Positions 4,869-13,988 of a DNA stretch of 20,278 nt are shown here, in pieces (the first letter of the stretch is position 1; the number at the start of each line of letters is the position of its first letter). The notes beneath the pieces were generated by a model that saw only the letters and a list, made by a program, of their open reading frames with translations, was not told the origin of the DNA and made no database searches. This stretch comes from a virus. The position numbers and the translations under genes were made by a program. The DNA lies in the IMG/VR virus record IMGVR_UViG_3300006805_000213, positions 1 to 20,278 of that record. The stretch is one strand, 5' to 3'.

Positions 4869-7800
4869 TTAACGCGGCTTCTGGAACCCGAAAGCGATGG
4901 CTGCCGGGTTATTCGTTTCTCCTTCTATCAGCGCCTTGGTTCCAGTGACAGTCCGGTTTATCTGGGCGCTCGGCAGGCCGAACAAGTCGCCGATCAGATT
5001 GACCGATGCCTTTCTGAATGCGTCGTCGAACTCACCTTGATAGACCTGCTTGGCGAACTTTCCGGAATCGACCACCAGGCGCAGCCCGGCAGGCCCTTGA
5101 TAATCTCGGCCCATATCGTTTGCGCCGGTCAGTGTCTTTGCCACGTCGGAAAACTCACGCACGTAAACCATCATTCCCATCATGTAGTCGATCTGGGCAG
5201 CAAGCAGTTTCTTGGCGATCTTCTCGGGATCGTCATCGCCCGAGTCTCCCGGCGTGATGGCCGCCTTCAAGGCCATGCCGAGCATCAGCGGGATCAGGTA
5301 CAGCAGAGCGTAGTCGGCTACCAGTTTGGCCTTGCTCTTTTCCGTCATGGTCTGGGCCACGCCCAGATTCATGGCCGTGTTCATGAAGGAATAGAACACG
5401 GTGAATAGTTTTCCGCTTGCTCCGGTGCGCTCTATGCCGGCCTGATCCTTGAGCATGCCGCCGCCCTGGGCGTCGATTACGGCCTGATCGGCTAGCGATA
5501 CAGCGCGCTCGTCGTCATTTCCTTCGGATACGGCTTTCTCATAGGCGCCCCACCACGTCGGCACATCGACGGCCTGCTGGAAGCGCATCATCAGAAAATA
5601 GGCGTAGTGCCCGACGAACTCCTTGACGGCCGTCTGCCCTTCTACTTGGTTGCGCAGTTCGTTGAGTTCGCGGAAGCGAGTGCGAGCCCGGTTCTCCATG
5701 AATGACGACATCGAATTTACTTCTCGAGTCAGCGCAATCGGGTGCGCGATGTACTTTGCCACGCCTCGGCCTACCCACTTAGCGCCGACGCGAACGATGG
5801 ATTGGGTAATGCCGAGCGGTTGCATGGCTGCGCTCATGACATTGAACCCGAGACCAGCGACGCTGACCGACTGGCGAAGGTAATTCACCGCAATATCGCC
5901 AGCGTCAGTCGATGCCTTGTCACCTTCGGCAATATCGACAGACCATTTCTTGAACTGTTGCTTTACCTCGGGGCCGTAGTGGTTGCGGATGGCGCTGTCG
6001 ATGGTCTGCGAGCGCAGCAAACGGTTGGTATCGATCAGCCACTCATGCCACGACAGATCATGAATCACGTCATTGACGCCGGAATACACGCCGGCCAGCG
6101 AGTACAGCAGGGGGCGGCCATTGACTTCCTCGGCCCGCGTCTTGGTGAAGCTGCGCCGCGTGGTGGCCGAAGTGTAGGCGCCCTGCAGTTGGCGCTTTGC
6201 ACCTTCCGCGTCGGCGTGTTCCTCGGCGCGCTGGCTAGCAGCCGGATCGTACTTGACCGGGTAATATCCGCCGCGCATCTGAACTGCCTGGCCGTCTTCT
6301 GTCTGCACGGTGAAAGGCGTCGGCGCGATCCATTCCGGCTCTTTTCCATAGACGCGCCACTCCTTGGCCGCGATCTGCGGGCGATACGACTCAAAGTGAT
6401 CCCATACCTGTTGCACGGCATGCCACTCAGCGGCGGTAAGCGTCCGAAGGATTGGTGCAAGCTGCGCGTCGGTCCATACCTCGCCGCCCTGCAAGCGCTG
6501 CAGGTTGCTGGCGTTGCCGACATTGAGCGCGATGGCAATGCGTGCCTCTCGGGTCAGGCTGCGATTGATCAGCGGGAAAAATACTTTGGCCTGCATCTTG
6601 CCGAGCTTGAACACTGGGTCGAGGATTTCCGACAGCTTGGCCGTGGCTTCTGCCCGCATGGTCGTTTCCCTGTCGCCGCGCTCATTGGCTGCGCGGACGA
6701 AGTATTCCCACATCGGGCCGCCGTCCTTGCCGCCGTCCATGATCCGCGCCCACATGGCCGACTTGATATGCGCCGCCCAGAAGTTGCGCATCTTCTGCAG
6801 CGACTTGCCGAGCACCGTGTCAGGCGTGCGGGTTTCTGCCTTGCGATCCCCGGCATGCTCGACGATGCTGGCCGCGATCTCGTCGCGGATAGCCTCATAC
6901 GCACGCTGGTCGCGGGCCGTCAGTAGCTTGTGCTTGAGCCGGCCAAGGTGTTCGATCTGCTTGATGGTATCGATCAGGCCGCGCAGTTCCTCGACGGTCA
7001 TGTCCTTGTAGGACTTGCGGAAAGCCTCATTGACCAACTGCTGCGGAATATCCGGCTCAAGGCCGGCATCCTGCTGCGCGGTCATCCACTCGGCCAGTGC
7101 CTTGCGCTTGTCGATGGCCTTGCCGCTCTGCCCCTTGCGCAGATCGAACCGTTCGAGCAAGGCGTCGATCTGGTCGGTGTAGTCCGCATCCAGCCCCTTG
7201 CGCTTTCCGGCGCTGTCAAACGTCTTGAGGTAACGCAAGCCCTTCTCGACTTCATCCTGGGCGTCGTAGGCGGCGCGCGTGGCGTAGGTGTTGATCAGCT
7301 GGTTTCGCTTCTCTGCCGCTGCCGTGGCTAGGTCGCCGGCCTTGCTGGCCTTCTCTGTCGCCTTGGCCGCCCGCACTTCGCCAGCCGCGTACTGCCCCGG
7401 CTTGATGTCGCGCACCTTGAGGCGGGCGATCATCGCGGCGGCGTATTCCTTGGCCGCAATGGCCAGCGTCGTGCGCTTGCCAGTAGCCTTTTCCAGCATA
7501 GCCAGTTCGGTGGCAACCATGCGGGCGCGAACGTCGTTGTGGATGGCCTTGTCTGCTGCCTTCTTGATGGCTTCCTCGCTCGACAGGTCGCCGAACTGTT
7601 CCAGCATGCGCTGATCCGTAAGCGCCTCGATCTCTGCCTTCGGCGCCTCGGATGCAGCCAGTCGGCGCACCAGTTCGTCGCCGGACGTAAAGCCGAACAT
7701 TTCGGCCACGATGTCGGGATGGATGCCGTCTTTGCGCACCATGCGCAGCTTGTCCAGATGCTCGATGATCTCGACCGGCAGGCCGATCTCGGTCAGGCTC

Positions 7801-10800
7801 GAACGATCCAGACGACCGGCTGCCAGCCCCATCGGGTTGGCAACTTGGTCGCCCGGTCGAATCGGCTGATTGCCTGCGTAGTCGTAGGCCGTAGAGAACT
7901 GCGAGTCGCCGCCAAGTTCTGCCTTGAACTTTTCCTCAAGTTCGCGGATGTCCAACTTGCCGTTTTCGTCTTTTTCCAGATACCCGTATTGGCTCAGTGC
8001 CTCGGCCATGCCGTCGATCGACAATCCACCCTCGACACGCCAGAGCGGTTTGCCGAATAGTCCGCTGGTCGGCTTGTCGGCAGGATCGACGCCCCACGTC
8101 TTGACCACATCGTCTTTGTTGATCCCGCCCAGCTTGGCGATGGCAGCGAACAGCGAGTCGATGGTTTCGTCGAGGACGTTCGGGTCGGACTTCGGCGGCG
8201 TGACCGGATCGATCTGGTCGTCGGCCGTCATCTTGCCGGTCAGGAATTGCCACGCCCGATATATCGGCTGGCTCATGACCTCGGCGCGCACGCCCATCTT
8301 GACCTCGGCGCGCTTCGCTGCGGACTCCTTTTGTAGTTGCTTGATAACCCGGCCGCGGGCGTTGTGCAGCCATTGCATGTCGCGCAGGCCACGCGCCTGC
8401 AAGTCCTCGATGGCCTCATTGGTCGCGTCAGTGCCGAGTGCCTGATAGTCGGCGAACTCTGCCGGCGTCATGCCGATCTGCTCGGGCGAGGTGAAGAGTG
8501 GCATCATCGACCGGCCTTGCTCGGCCATTGTGATCTGCTCAGTCGTCGCCAGCATCCGGTCGAACACACCGCGCACCTCGTCAGTCAGTTCGACGTTCAG
8601 TGCTTTCAGGTCACGATAGACGTTCATCATCCAGGCGCGGAATCGCTGGAACAAGCCCTGCATTTCGATGCTTGGCGAATTACCCTCGAACAGATATGAC
8701 TCGAAGCCTCGGGCGAACTTTTCGTGATAGCTGCGCTTTTCCTCGAAGTCGAGCGCGTTCCACTCTGACAAATCCTTGATGCCGAACCAGTCGAGCGTCG
8801 CCTGCATGTCCTTGACGACTTGCTGTTCGCCCGGCTTTAGCGTATCGGCGCCATGAATGGCCGCGTCCTGCATCAACTGGCCGGCGAGATCGGCCTGCAC
8901 TTCGAGGAAGAAATGGCCGGATTCGTGCAAAAAACTTGATAAATCAGCACCATTCAACAAAGTTACTGTTAAAGTAGACGGGTTAAATGTCGCTCTAGGA
9001 GAAACACCTTGGCTAAAACTGTTCCTATTATTTGCGCCAAATGCGGCGCTACCTTCCTTAGATTCCAGTCCAGGATAAAACGCGCCTCGCGCAACTTTTG
9101 CAGCCTCGACTGCTACCTCGCGGACAAGAAAGCTAACCGAGTCGGCTGCATCTCCAAGAGCACCGGATACCACCAAGTCAGCATTGAATGCCGGACTGTT
9201 CTCGTTCATCGCCTCGTCATGGAGCGCCACCTTGGCCGCAGCCTCGGACCCGAAGAGGTTGTTCACCATATCAACGGGAACCGATCTGACAATCGCATCG
9301 AGAACCTTCGCGTCATTGAGAATAGCGCCGCGCATATGCGTGAGCATGGGCGCGAGAGATGGGACACTGCCGATGCGGTTAGACTGCGAGAGGCTGGTTA
9401 CACCTACAAGGATATTGCCAAGTTGCTCGGGGTTTCTCGCGGCAGTTCCGTCTACAAACGACTGCGCGACAATGGCCTTGCTATCCCCTTTGTCCGCAAT
9501 GGAGTTAAGCGCGACCGATCCATCCTGTAGAGCCGCTTGATCAAACTGCTGCCCAGCAATAGACTCCGCACCAATCCGCAGAGGATACCGCTTGAACATC
9601 TCCTCTGGCGTCGTGCCCATGCGCGCAGCCTGAACCGCGTAGAAGTTGCCGACCATAGACGAATACGCATCATTGACCGACTCCGTGAATCGCCCGGCAG
9701 TCGTCAGTTGATCCTTGATCGTGGTCTTGACGGCCTGCGCCGACGCCTTGAATGTATGGTCGTCGCTCTGCTCTCCAAGCACCCGCTCGACCTCGGCTTG
9801 CAAATCCTTTGCCGCCCCGCTCTGCAGGTACTCCTGCGCCGTTGCCTGGGTGAAGCCGCCCGGTTCCATCGCAACGTGCGGCAATAGCGATTGCTCAAGT
9901 TCTGGCCCGGCCATCGTGCTCATGAGATCGGCAATAGGGATGCGGATGTCGTGTCCACTCTCGGCAGCAGTCTGCAACTGCTCGGCAACTGCCGGAATAG
10001 CTTGCGCCATCTGCTCGGCAAGGCCGGACTGCGCCAGCGCCTCAGGAGAGACATAGACAGCATCGCGGCCTTCTTCGAGTATCGACTGGAAGAAGCCTTG
10101 CGCGGTTTCATAATCGCGCTGCACCAGCTTCGACGCCTCGGCCATCTTGTTCAACTGGCCAAGCAAGTCACCCATCTGCGTTGCTTGCTGCGCCTCCTGG
10201 CCTCGGTTCATGTAAAGGCTGACGCCCTTCATGATGGCAACCTGGCCCCCGCCGCCGAAGGCCGTAGCCAGTGCAGTCTGGGCGGCCGCATCGGGCCGTT
10301 CCTTTAGGTAGTCGGTGAATGGCTTGTCTGGATTGAGCACGGCCCATTCGTTGAGATCCTGCAAGTGCGTAGCGATCTGCTCGCCGCCCTGCTCTTTCAG
10401 TAAATACTCGATGGCCTTTGTGCCGAACTGGCCGGGCTTGAGCATGGAGAACAAGGCCGGCATGCCGATCATTTCGGTGCCGGCTTCGATCACGCCTTGC
10501 GATGCGCCGAAGGCCAAAGACTTCGGAACGCTGACGCCCTTGTCGCGCGCTTCGCCATACGCCTGGCCGCCAGTGTTGAGGCCCATCGATACAAGCAATG
10601 GCGACGTGCCGCCAGATCCAAAGGCAAGCGGTAGCTGCAGAAGATTTAGGCCAAGCGACTGCATGCCTGAATACCATGACGATTCTAGCATTCCGTTCGA
10701 TTTCGGCATCAGCCCGGCCGCCATGTCGCGCTGGCCTTTGCCGTATTCGGCGAACTTGTTGGAGAGCGGAGCTCCAAGGAAGTCCGGAAGCAGATCCGCG

Positions 10801-11219
10801 CCAGCCCGGGCAACACCCCATGCGCCCTCGTTGAACTTCGGAACAGCAGAAACGATTGACTTGCCTGTTCCAGCAATTCCGCTTCCGAGACTATAGAGCG
10901 CGGATTCGATCTTGCTCAAGCCATCGACATCATCGTGGGCGACTTTTGCCTTTTCAACATCAGACAGAAGCGCGGCCGTGCTCGGCGAGGTCTTTGCCAG
11001 CGTGTCGAAATCGATGCTGCCGATGGCATCCTGCCGCTTGATCTCGTTCGGCATGGAAAACACGGTATCCACCGGAACGCCAGTTCGCCGGGCGACGCGC
11101 TTGGCCTCGGCGTAGGCGTCTGGGTTGGTATCCGACGCAGCAGAAAATCCCACCCTGGCGGTTTGTGCGGGGTCGGGTTGTAAGGCGCTTGTGACTGCTG
11201 CGTCGAATTCGTTGCTCAT
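4869..11219 (-). CDS. Giant ejection / internal virion polyvalent protein interrupted antisense by an HNH gene
   Basis: The product is 2116 aa from ATG 11219, which overlaps the transglycosylase stop (ATGA); the frame extends eight codons further upstream. It resembles the very large internal virion proteins of BPP-1-like podoviruses, which are delivered into the host with the DNA. The N-terminal part has VARRTGVPVDTVFSMPNE (about 41-58) and hydrophobic Gly/Ala segments. An HExxH sequence (H765-E-S-G-H769) lies in ADLSSFLHESGHFFLE, a conserved segment of such proteins. Long helical, charged regions fill about 860-1500. Membrane-like segments occur near 1972-1988 and 2005-2021. Residues 564-737 are read from the strand opposite a complete HNH endonuclease gene, so this stretch is probably an inserted passenger rather than native domain. 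The reading frame is nevertheless unbroken. Enzymatic activity is not established. Confidence 0.85.
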   Translation of the reverse strand: MSNEFDAAVTSALQPDPAQTARVGFSAASDTNPDAYAEAKRVARRTGVPVDTVFSMPNEIKRQDAIGSIDFDTLAKTSPSTAALLSDVEKAKVAHDDVDGLSKIESALYSLGSGIAGTGKSIVSAVPKFNEGAWGVARAGADLLPDFLGAPLSNKFAEYGKGQRDMAAGLMPKSNGMLESSWYSGMQSLGLNLLQLPLAFGSGGTSPLLVSMGLNTGGQAYGEARDKGVSVPKSLAFGASQGVIEAGTEMIGMPALFSMLKPGQFGTKAIEYLLKEQGGEQIATHLQDLNEWAVLNPDKPFTDYLKERPDAAAQTALATAFGGGGQVAIMKGVSLYMNRGQEAQQATQMGDLLGQLNKMAEASKLVQRDYETAQGFFQSILEEGRDAVYVSPEALAQSGLAEQMAQAIPAVAEQLQTAAESGHDIRIPIADLMSTMAGPELEQSLLPHVAMEPGGFTQATAQEYLQSGAAKDLQAEVERVLGEQSDDHTFKASAQAVKTTIKDQLTTAGRFTESVNDAYSSMVGNFYAVQAARMGTTPEEMFKRYPLRIGAESIAGQQFDQAALQDGSVALNSIADKGDSKAIVAQSFVDGTAARNPEQLGNILVGVTSLSQSNRIGSVPSLAPMLTHMRGAILNDAKVLDAIVRSVPVDMVNNLFGSEAAAKVALHDEAMNENSPAFNADLVVSGALGDAADSVSFLVREVAVEAAKVARGAFYPGLESKEGSAAFGANNRNSFSQGVSPRATFNPSTLTVTLLNGADLSSFLHESGHFFLEVQADLAGQLMQDAAIHGADTLKPGEQQVVKDMQATLDWFGIKDLSEWNALDFEEKRSYHEKFARGFESYLFEGNSPSIEMQGLFQRFRAWMMNVYRDLKALNVELTDEVRGVFDRMLATTEQITMAEQGRSMMPLFTSPEQIGMTPAEFADYQALGTDATNEAIEDLQARGLRDMQWLHNARGRVIKQLQKESAAKRAEVKMGVRAEVMSQPIYRAWQFLTGKMTADDQIDPVTPPKSDPNVLDETIDSLFAAIAKLGGINKDDVVKTWGVDPADKPTSGLFGKPLWRVEGGLSIDGMAEALSQYGYLEKDENGKLDIRELEEKFKAELGGDSQFSTAYDYAGNQPIRPGDQVANPMGLAAGRLDRSSLTEIGLPVEIIEHLDKLRMVRKDGIHPDIVAEMFGFTSGDELVRRLAASEAPKAEIEALTDQRMLEQFGDLSSEEAIKKAADKAIHNDVRARMVATELAMLEKATGKRTTLAIAAKEYAAAMIARLKVRDIKPGQYAAGEVRAAKATEKASKAGDLATAAAEKRNQLINTYATRAAYDAQDEVEKGLRYLKTFDSAGKRKGLDADYTDQIDALLERFDLRKGQSGKAIDKRKALAEWMTAQQDAGLEPDIPQQLVNEAFRKSYKDMTVEELRGLIDTIKQIEHLGRLKHKLLTARDQRAYEAIRDEIAASIVEHAGDRKAETRTPDTVLGKSLQKMRNFWAAHIKSAMWARIMDGGKDGGPMWEYFVRAANERGDRETTMRAEATAKLSEILDPVFKLGKMQAKVFFPLINRSLTREARIAIALNVGNASNLQRLQGGEVWTDAQLAPILRTLTAAEWHAVQQVWDHFESYRPQIAAKEWRVYGKEPEWIAPTPFTVQTEDGQAVQMRGGYYPVKYDPAASQRAEEHADAEGAKRQLQGAYTSATTRRSFTKTRAEEVNGRPLLYSLAGVYSGVNDVIHDLSWHEWLIDTNRLLRSQTIDSAIRNHYGPEVKQQFKKWSVDIAEGDKASTDAGDIAVNYLRQSVSVAGLGFNVMSAAMQPLGITQSIVRVGAKWVGRGVAKYIAHPIALTREVNSMSSFMENRARTRFRELNELRNQVEGQTAVKEFVGHYAYFLMMRFQQAVDVPTWWGAYEKAVSEGNDDERAVSLADQAVIDAQGGGMLKDQAGIERTGASGKLFTVFYSFMNTAMNLGVAQTMTEKSKAKLVADYALLYLIPLMLGMALKAAITPGDSGDDDPEKIAKKLLAAQIDYMMGMMVYVREFSDVAKTLTGANDMGRDYQGPAGLRLVVDSGKFAKQVYQGEFDDAFRKASVNLIGDLFGLPSAQINRTVTGTKALIEGETNNPAAIAFGFQKPR
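8997..9001 (+). promoter_or_regulatory. Ribosome binding site for the antisense HNH gene
   Basis: AGGAG lies seven bases before TTG 9009 on the plus strand, inside a locally AT-rich stretch. It decides the non-ATG start of the HNH gene. On the opposite strand the same bases encode part of the giant virion protein. Confidence 0.7.
9009..9530 (+). CDS. HNH homing endonuclease (free-standing, antisense inside a virion gene)
   Basis: The 173-aa protein starts at TTG 9009, supported by AGGAG seven bases upstream. The N terminus is a zinc ribbon (C9, C12, then C31 and C35 in NFCSLDCY). The HNH_3-type core follows at about 63-100: VLVHRLVMERHLG, then EEVVHHINGNRSDNRIENL, with the HH pair and both conserved asparagines. 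The C-terminal part (about 117-155) looks like a DNA-binding helix-turn-helix (YTYKDIAKLLGVSRGSSVYKRL). It should cut DNA and promote its own spread into related phages. It lies opposite codons 564-737 of the giant ejection-protein gene, with identical codon boundaries. It uses no TTA, CTA or TCA among its 14 leucines and 13 serines, which is exactly what keeps the opposite frame open. Transcription opposes the late operon, so expression probably comes from early plus-strand reading. Confidence 0.9.
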   Translation: MAKTVPIICAKCGATFLRFQSRIKRASRNFCSLDCYLADKKANRVGCISKSTGYHQVSIECRTVLVHRLVMERHLGRSLGPEEVVHHINGNRSDNRIENLRVIENSAAHMREHGRERWDTADAVRLREAGYTYKDIAKLLGVSRGSSVYKRLRDNGLAIPFVRNGVKRDRSIL

Positions 11220-13384
11220 TTGCGTGACACTTTCACGTTCCAATAGGCGTTCATCAGTTGGGCGTCAGTCGGGTTATCAATGCCCTGCCGCTTGAATGCT
11301 GCCTTGAGGTTGTCCTTGACGTCGCCAGCCAGGTCGCCGACCTTCATGCCGAGCATCGGGCCGGACTTGTTCGAGAGCCATCCTCGGAACTCTGCGTTTT
11401 TGGCGAACAGCGCATCGATATGCGTGGCCACCTCGGCGTCGGAAAACTTCTTTCCGGACTCGCGCTGCGCTGAGTAAAAATATTGGTCAACGAATCGACG
11501 GATGCCGCCGATGCGCGCCGCATCGCTGCCGCCATCATCCTTTGGCGAAGGATCAATCTGCAGCATGCGCAGGCGTTCGTCGAGCGTCTGCTTGATGGCG
11601 CCGGTATTCAGATCACCGGCCGCTCCGGTGACGGACTTGCCCGACGCCTTGGCGCGCTCCTGGCTGAAATGCTTGAAGTCGGACTCGGACAATTCACGGC
11701 GCAGCGCGTAGAAGGCGTCGTCGCTCATGCTGGCAAGCTGGCCGGGGTTGCTCGTCAGCTTGTTGTAAAGCCAGGGGCTTGTCGTGTCGTCGCCCTTGGC
11801 GATCTTCTGCGCGAAGCCGATCACGTTGTCGATTTCCTTGGGCGGAATAGCCGCGCGCACACTGGCCGGCAGATCGGAATACCGCCCACCATTCTCGACC
11901 ACGGCACGCATGGCCGCCGCGACGCTTTCATCCTCGCGTTGCTTGATGGCCTTGGTCTGTTCCTCGAACATGCGCTCTGCCTCGACGCGCGCCGTCTTGT
12001 AACGGCTCGGGCTATTCGCCAGGCGAGGATCAGCACGCAGCTTTTCATCTATCTCGGCAAAGGTCGGGCGCGCTGCCTGACCCTGACCGGCGTCGTATTC
12101 CTTCATGTTTTTGGCGACGTAGTTGCGCGTTTCCAAAGGCAGGAAATCGAGCCACTGCTTGACCGGAACAGTCGGGTCGTTCTTGTTCAGCGACACCGAA
12201 CGGCCTGCCTTCTTGATGGCTTCCTGCAGTGCGCCAGGGCCGGCGTTGTAGGCGGCATACGACTTGGCAAGGTCGCCGCCATTGGTCTGCAGTTGCTTCT
12301 GGAAATAGGCGAGGCCAATGGCCTTATTGTAGGCCGGGTCGGTCCTGTAACGATTCTCGTCCCACTCAAGGCCAGCCAGCTTGGCAGCCTCGGGAGCGGT
12401 CGCCGGCATAACCTGGGCGATGCCAATGGCGCCCTTGGGCGAGGTCAGCGGCGTGCCGTCCTTGGCGAACTGCTTGCCGCCCGACTCAGTGCCGACGGCG
12501 ATATTGAAGGCGCGCTCGGCGTCGCTGGTCTGGATGCGCGGCGCCAGTTGGCGGATCACTTCACTCGCTGCGGCAGTGCCGACGCGGGCGTCCATTTCCT
12601 TGGTAATGTGGCCACGCACGGAAAGGATGTCGTCGGCGTCCATCTGGCCACTGAACTTTTTCAGGTAGCCCTCGGCATAGGCCGGGTCGTTCTGTTCGAG
12701 CGCGGATAGCAAGGCAGTCTTGTGGCCATTGCTCGTCAGCTTGCGCGCCTGCGCTTCTTGCCACTCGGCGGACTTGCCGAGTAGTTGGCCCTGCCGATAT
12801 GTCTCGGCCTTGATGCGATCGACGGCTGCGCCTACCGCTTCCGGGTCGCGCCAGTTCAATCCGATCTCGCGCAGTGCAGTACTCTGCACCCCTTCGGATA
12901 CCGACAGCGAGTAGGTCTTGAATTCGCTGGCTTCGTGCTGGATTGCCTGGCTGCGGAATGAGGTCAGCAGGTTGTTCGCGTGCAGCGAGAATGCCTGCCG
13001 CTGGGCGTCGTTTCCTAGCGTTCCTGATATCTTGTCCACGCTCTTCTTGAGCGTGTCGCCATACTCTTCGGCAAGGGGCTTTCCATCAGGCCGCTCAAGT
13101 GCGGCCTGCCCTTTGATATTAGTAAATCCCACCTGCTTGTCGTAGGTCAGGCGCAGCGCCTGCTCTTTGGCTTGGTTGAGCGCATCATCGACGCGCAACT
13201 GATTTGCCTGTTGCGCCACATCAAGCGATATGCGCGTCATCGCGTCGCCGGCTGCGTTCATTCCGCGCGCCATCTGCTGCGTCTGCTGGCCGGCAATGTC
13301 CGGAATCTCTGGAACGGTCAGGCGAGACTGCGGCAGGGCGTTAGGACTGGCTTGAAAACTATCGTACGTCGGGACTCTCGGCAT
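11216..13384 (-). CDS. Ejection protein with lytic transglycosylase (SLT) domain
   Basis: This 722-aa virion protein carries a goose-type/SLT lytic transglycosylase domain at about 288-425. The catalytic glutamate is E300 in GTESGG, followed by KGAIGIAQVMP (317-327), AAYNAGPGA (377-385) and LETRNYVAKNM (417-427). Such proteins open the peptidoglycan locally during genome entry. The N-terminal 280 residues are helical and glutamine/alanine-rich, with no signal peptide, as expected for a packaged protein. The C-terminal 290 residues are also mainly helical. ATG 13384 lies four bases after the stop of the preceding ejection-protein gene, with only a weak ribosome binding site. Its stop overlaps the start of the giant protein. 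The three genes form one ejection module. Confidence 0.9.
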   Translation of the reverse strand: MPRVPTYDSFQASPNALPQSRLTVPEIPDIAGQQTQQMARGMNAAGDAMTRISLDVAQQANQLRVDDALNQAKEQALRLTYDKQVGFTNIKGQAALERPDGKPLAEEYGDTLKKSVDKISGTLGNDAQRQAFSLHANNLLTSFRSQAIQHEASEFKTYSLSVSEGVQSTALREIGLNWRDPEAVGAAVDRIKAETYRQGQLLGKSAEWQEAQARKLTSNGHKTALLSALEQNDPAYAEGYLKKFSGQMDADDILSVRGHITKEMDARVGTAAASEVIRQLAPRIQTSDAERAFNIAVGTESGGKQFAKDGTPLTSPKGAIGIAQVMPATAPEAAKLAGLEWDENRYRTDPAYNKAIGLAYFQKQLQTNGGDLAKSYAAYNAGPGALQEAIKKAGRSVSLNKNDPTVPVKQWLDFLPLETRNYVAKNMKEYDAGQGQAARPTFAEIDEKLRADPRLANSPSRYKTARVEAERMFEEQTKAIKQREDESVAAAMRAVVENGGRYSDLPASVRAAIPPKEIDNVIGFAQKIAKGDDTTSPWLYNKLTSNPGQLASMSDDAFYALRRELSESDFKHFSQERAKASGKSVTGAAGDLNTGAIKQTLDERLRMLQIDPSPKDDGGSDAARIGGIRRFVDQYFYSAQRESGKKFSDAEVATHIDALFAKNAEFRGWLSNKSGPMLGMKVGDLAGDVKDNLKAAFKRQGIDNPTDAQLMNAYWNVKVSRK

Positions 13385-13388
13385 GGGG

Positions 13389-13943
13389 TTATCCGTTGCT
13401 CGGCGTGTTGGTCAGTGCACCCGCCTTGTTCAGTTGATACCAGGAGGACGCCACGCTGCCGGCACTGCCCAGCAAGGAACTGCCGGCAGCCCCGAAAGCA
13501 CTCAGAGAGTCAGCGGCAGATCGCTTTATAATCGCGTCGTTCTGCGAATTTACAGCCTGCATGCGATAGCCCCACGCCGAGCGCACGGCATTGGCCTCGA
13601 TGGTGTTGCGGTCGGTTTCCTTCATGATGTCGGTGGATGCTTGCAGTTCTGCTGCATTGCCAACGCCGAGATCAACCCCGTTGGCGGCCAGCGCGACACG
13701 TTGCGCACTCTTGACCTTGCCGGCTTGCATCGTGACTCTGCTGATTTCCTGCTGGCCTTGATTGAGAACGGACTGCGCGCCAAGCTCTGCAATGCGCGCA
13801 TTGGTATCAGCCAGGAATGCCTGGCCTTCGAGGTTGATCTTTGAAACTTTGGCCGAGTAGAAGCTGCCGATTGCACCAGAAAGCGCGCCGCCGATGTTCA
13901 GAAATAGACCGCCATACCCTAGCGATGGTGTTGTGGTTGCCAT
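13389..13943 (-). CDS. Small internal virion / ejection protein
   Basis: The 184-aa product from ATG 13943 begins MATTTPSLGYGGLFLNIGG. A GTG at 13982 would add 13 residues, but it abuts the only strong purine tract, and the ATG reads more naturally. A glycine-rich hydrophobic helix (about 8-28) is followed by a long helical body with repeated A, Q, V and K (SAKVSKINLEGQAFLADTNARIAELGAQ), then a small-residue C terminus. This composition and place, between nozzle and transglycosylase, match gp14-like internal core proteins that help form the DNA-entry channel. No specific motif proves it. The boundary motif lies 45 bases upstream of the ATG. Confidence 0.7.
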   Translation of the reverse strand: MATTTPSLGYGGLFLNIGGALSGAIGSFYSAKVSKINLEGQAFLADTNARIAELGAQSVLNQGQQEISRVTMQAGKVKSAQRVALAANGVDLGVGNAAELQASTDIMKETDRNTIEANAVRSAWGYRMQAVNSQNDAIIKRSAADSLSAFGAAGSSLLGSAGSVASSWYQLNKAGALTNTPSNG

Positions 13944-13988
13944 TGCGGACCCCGGAAGAATGCAGAGAAAATAGCCCCGCACCTTCCG

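Noticed and set aside
5742-6926. 394-aa open frame on the plus strand, plus several other long plus-strand frames between 4794 and 8700
   Set aside because: They lie opposite the giant ejection-protein gene, have low-complexity arginine/leucine composition without recognisable domains, and lack good ribosome binding sites. High GC gives long antisense frames by chance.
8936-8988. Sigma70-type promoter for the HNH gene in the AT-rich patch
   Set aside because: TTGATA and TAAAGT or TTAAAT are present, but no pair has a 16-18-base spacing.
8934-9540. Group I intron or intein at the HNH insertion
   Set aside because: The HNH gene is antisense to the host gene, so it is not an intein. The host frame is open through the insert, and I could not see a group I core. 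RT-PCR would settle it.
11483-12709. 408-aa open frame on the plus strand
   Set aside because: It is the antisense of the transglycosylase gene, in the same codon-register that keeps antisense frames open in GC-rich DNA. No domain or ribosome binding site was seen. Unlike the HNH frame, nothing in it resembles a known protein.
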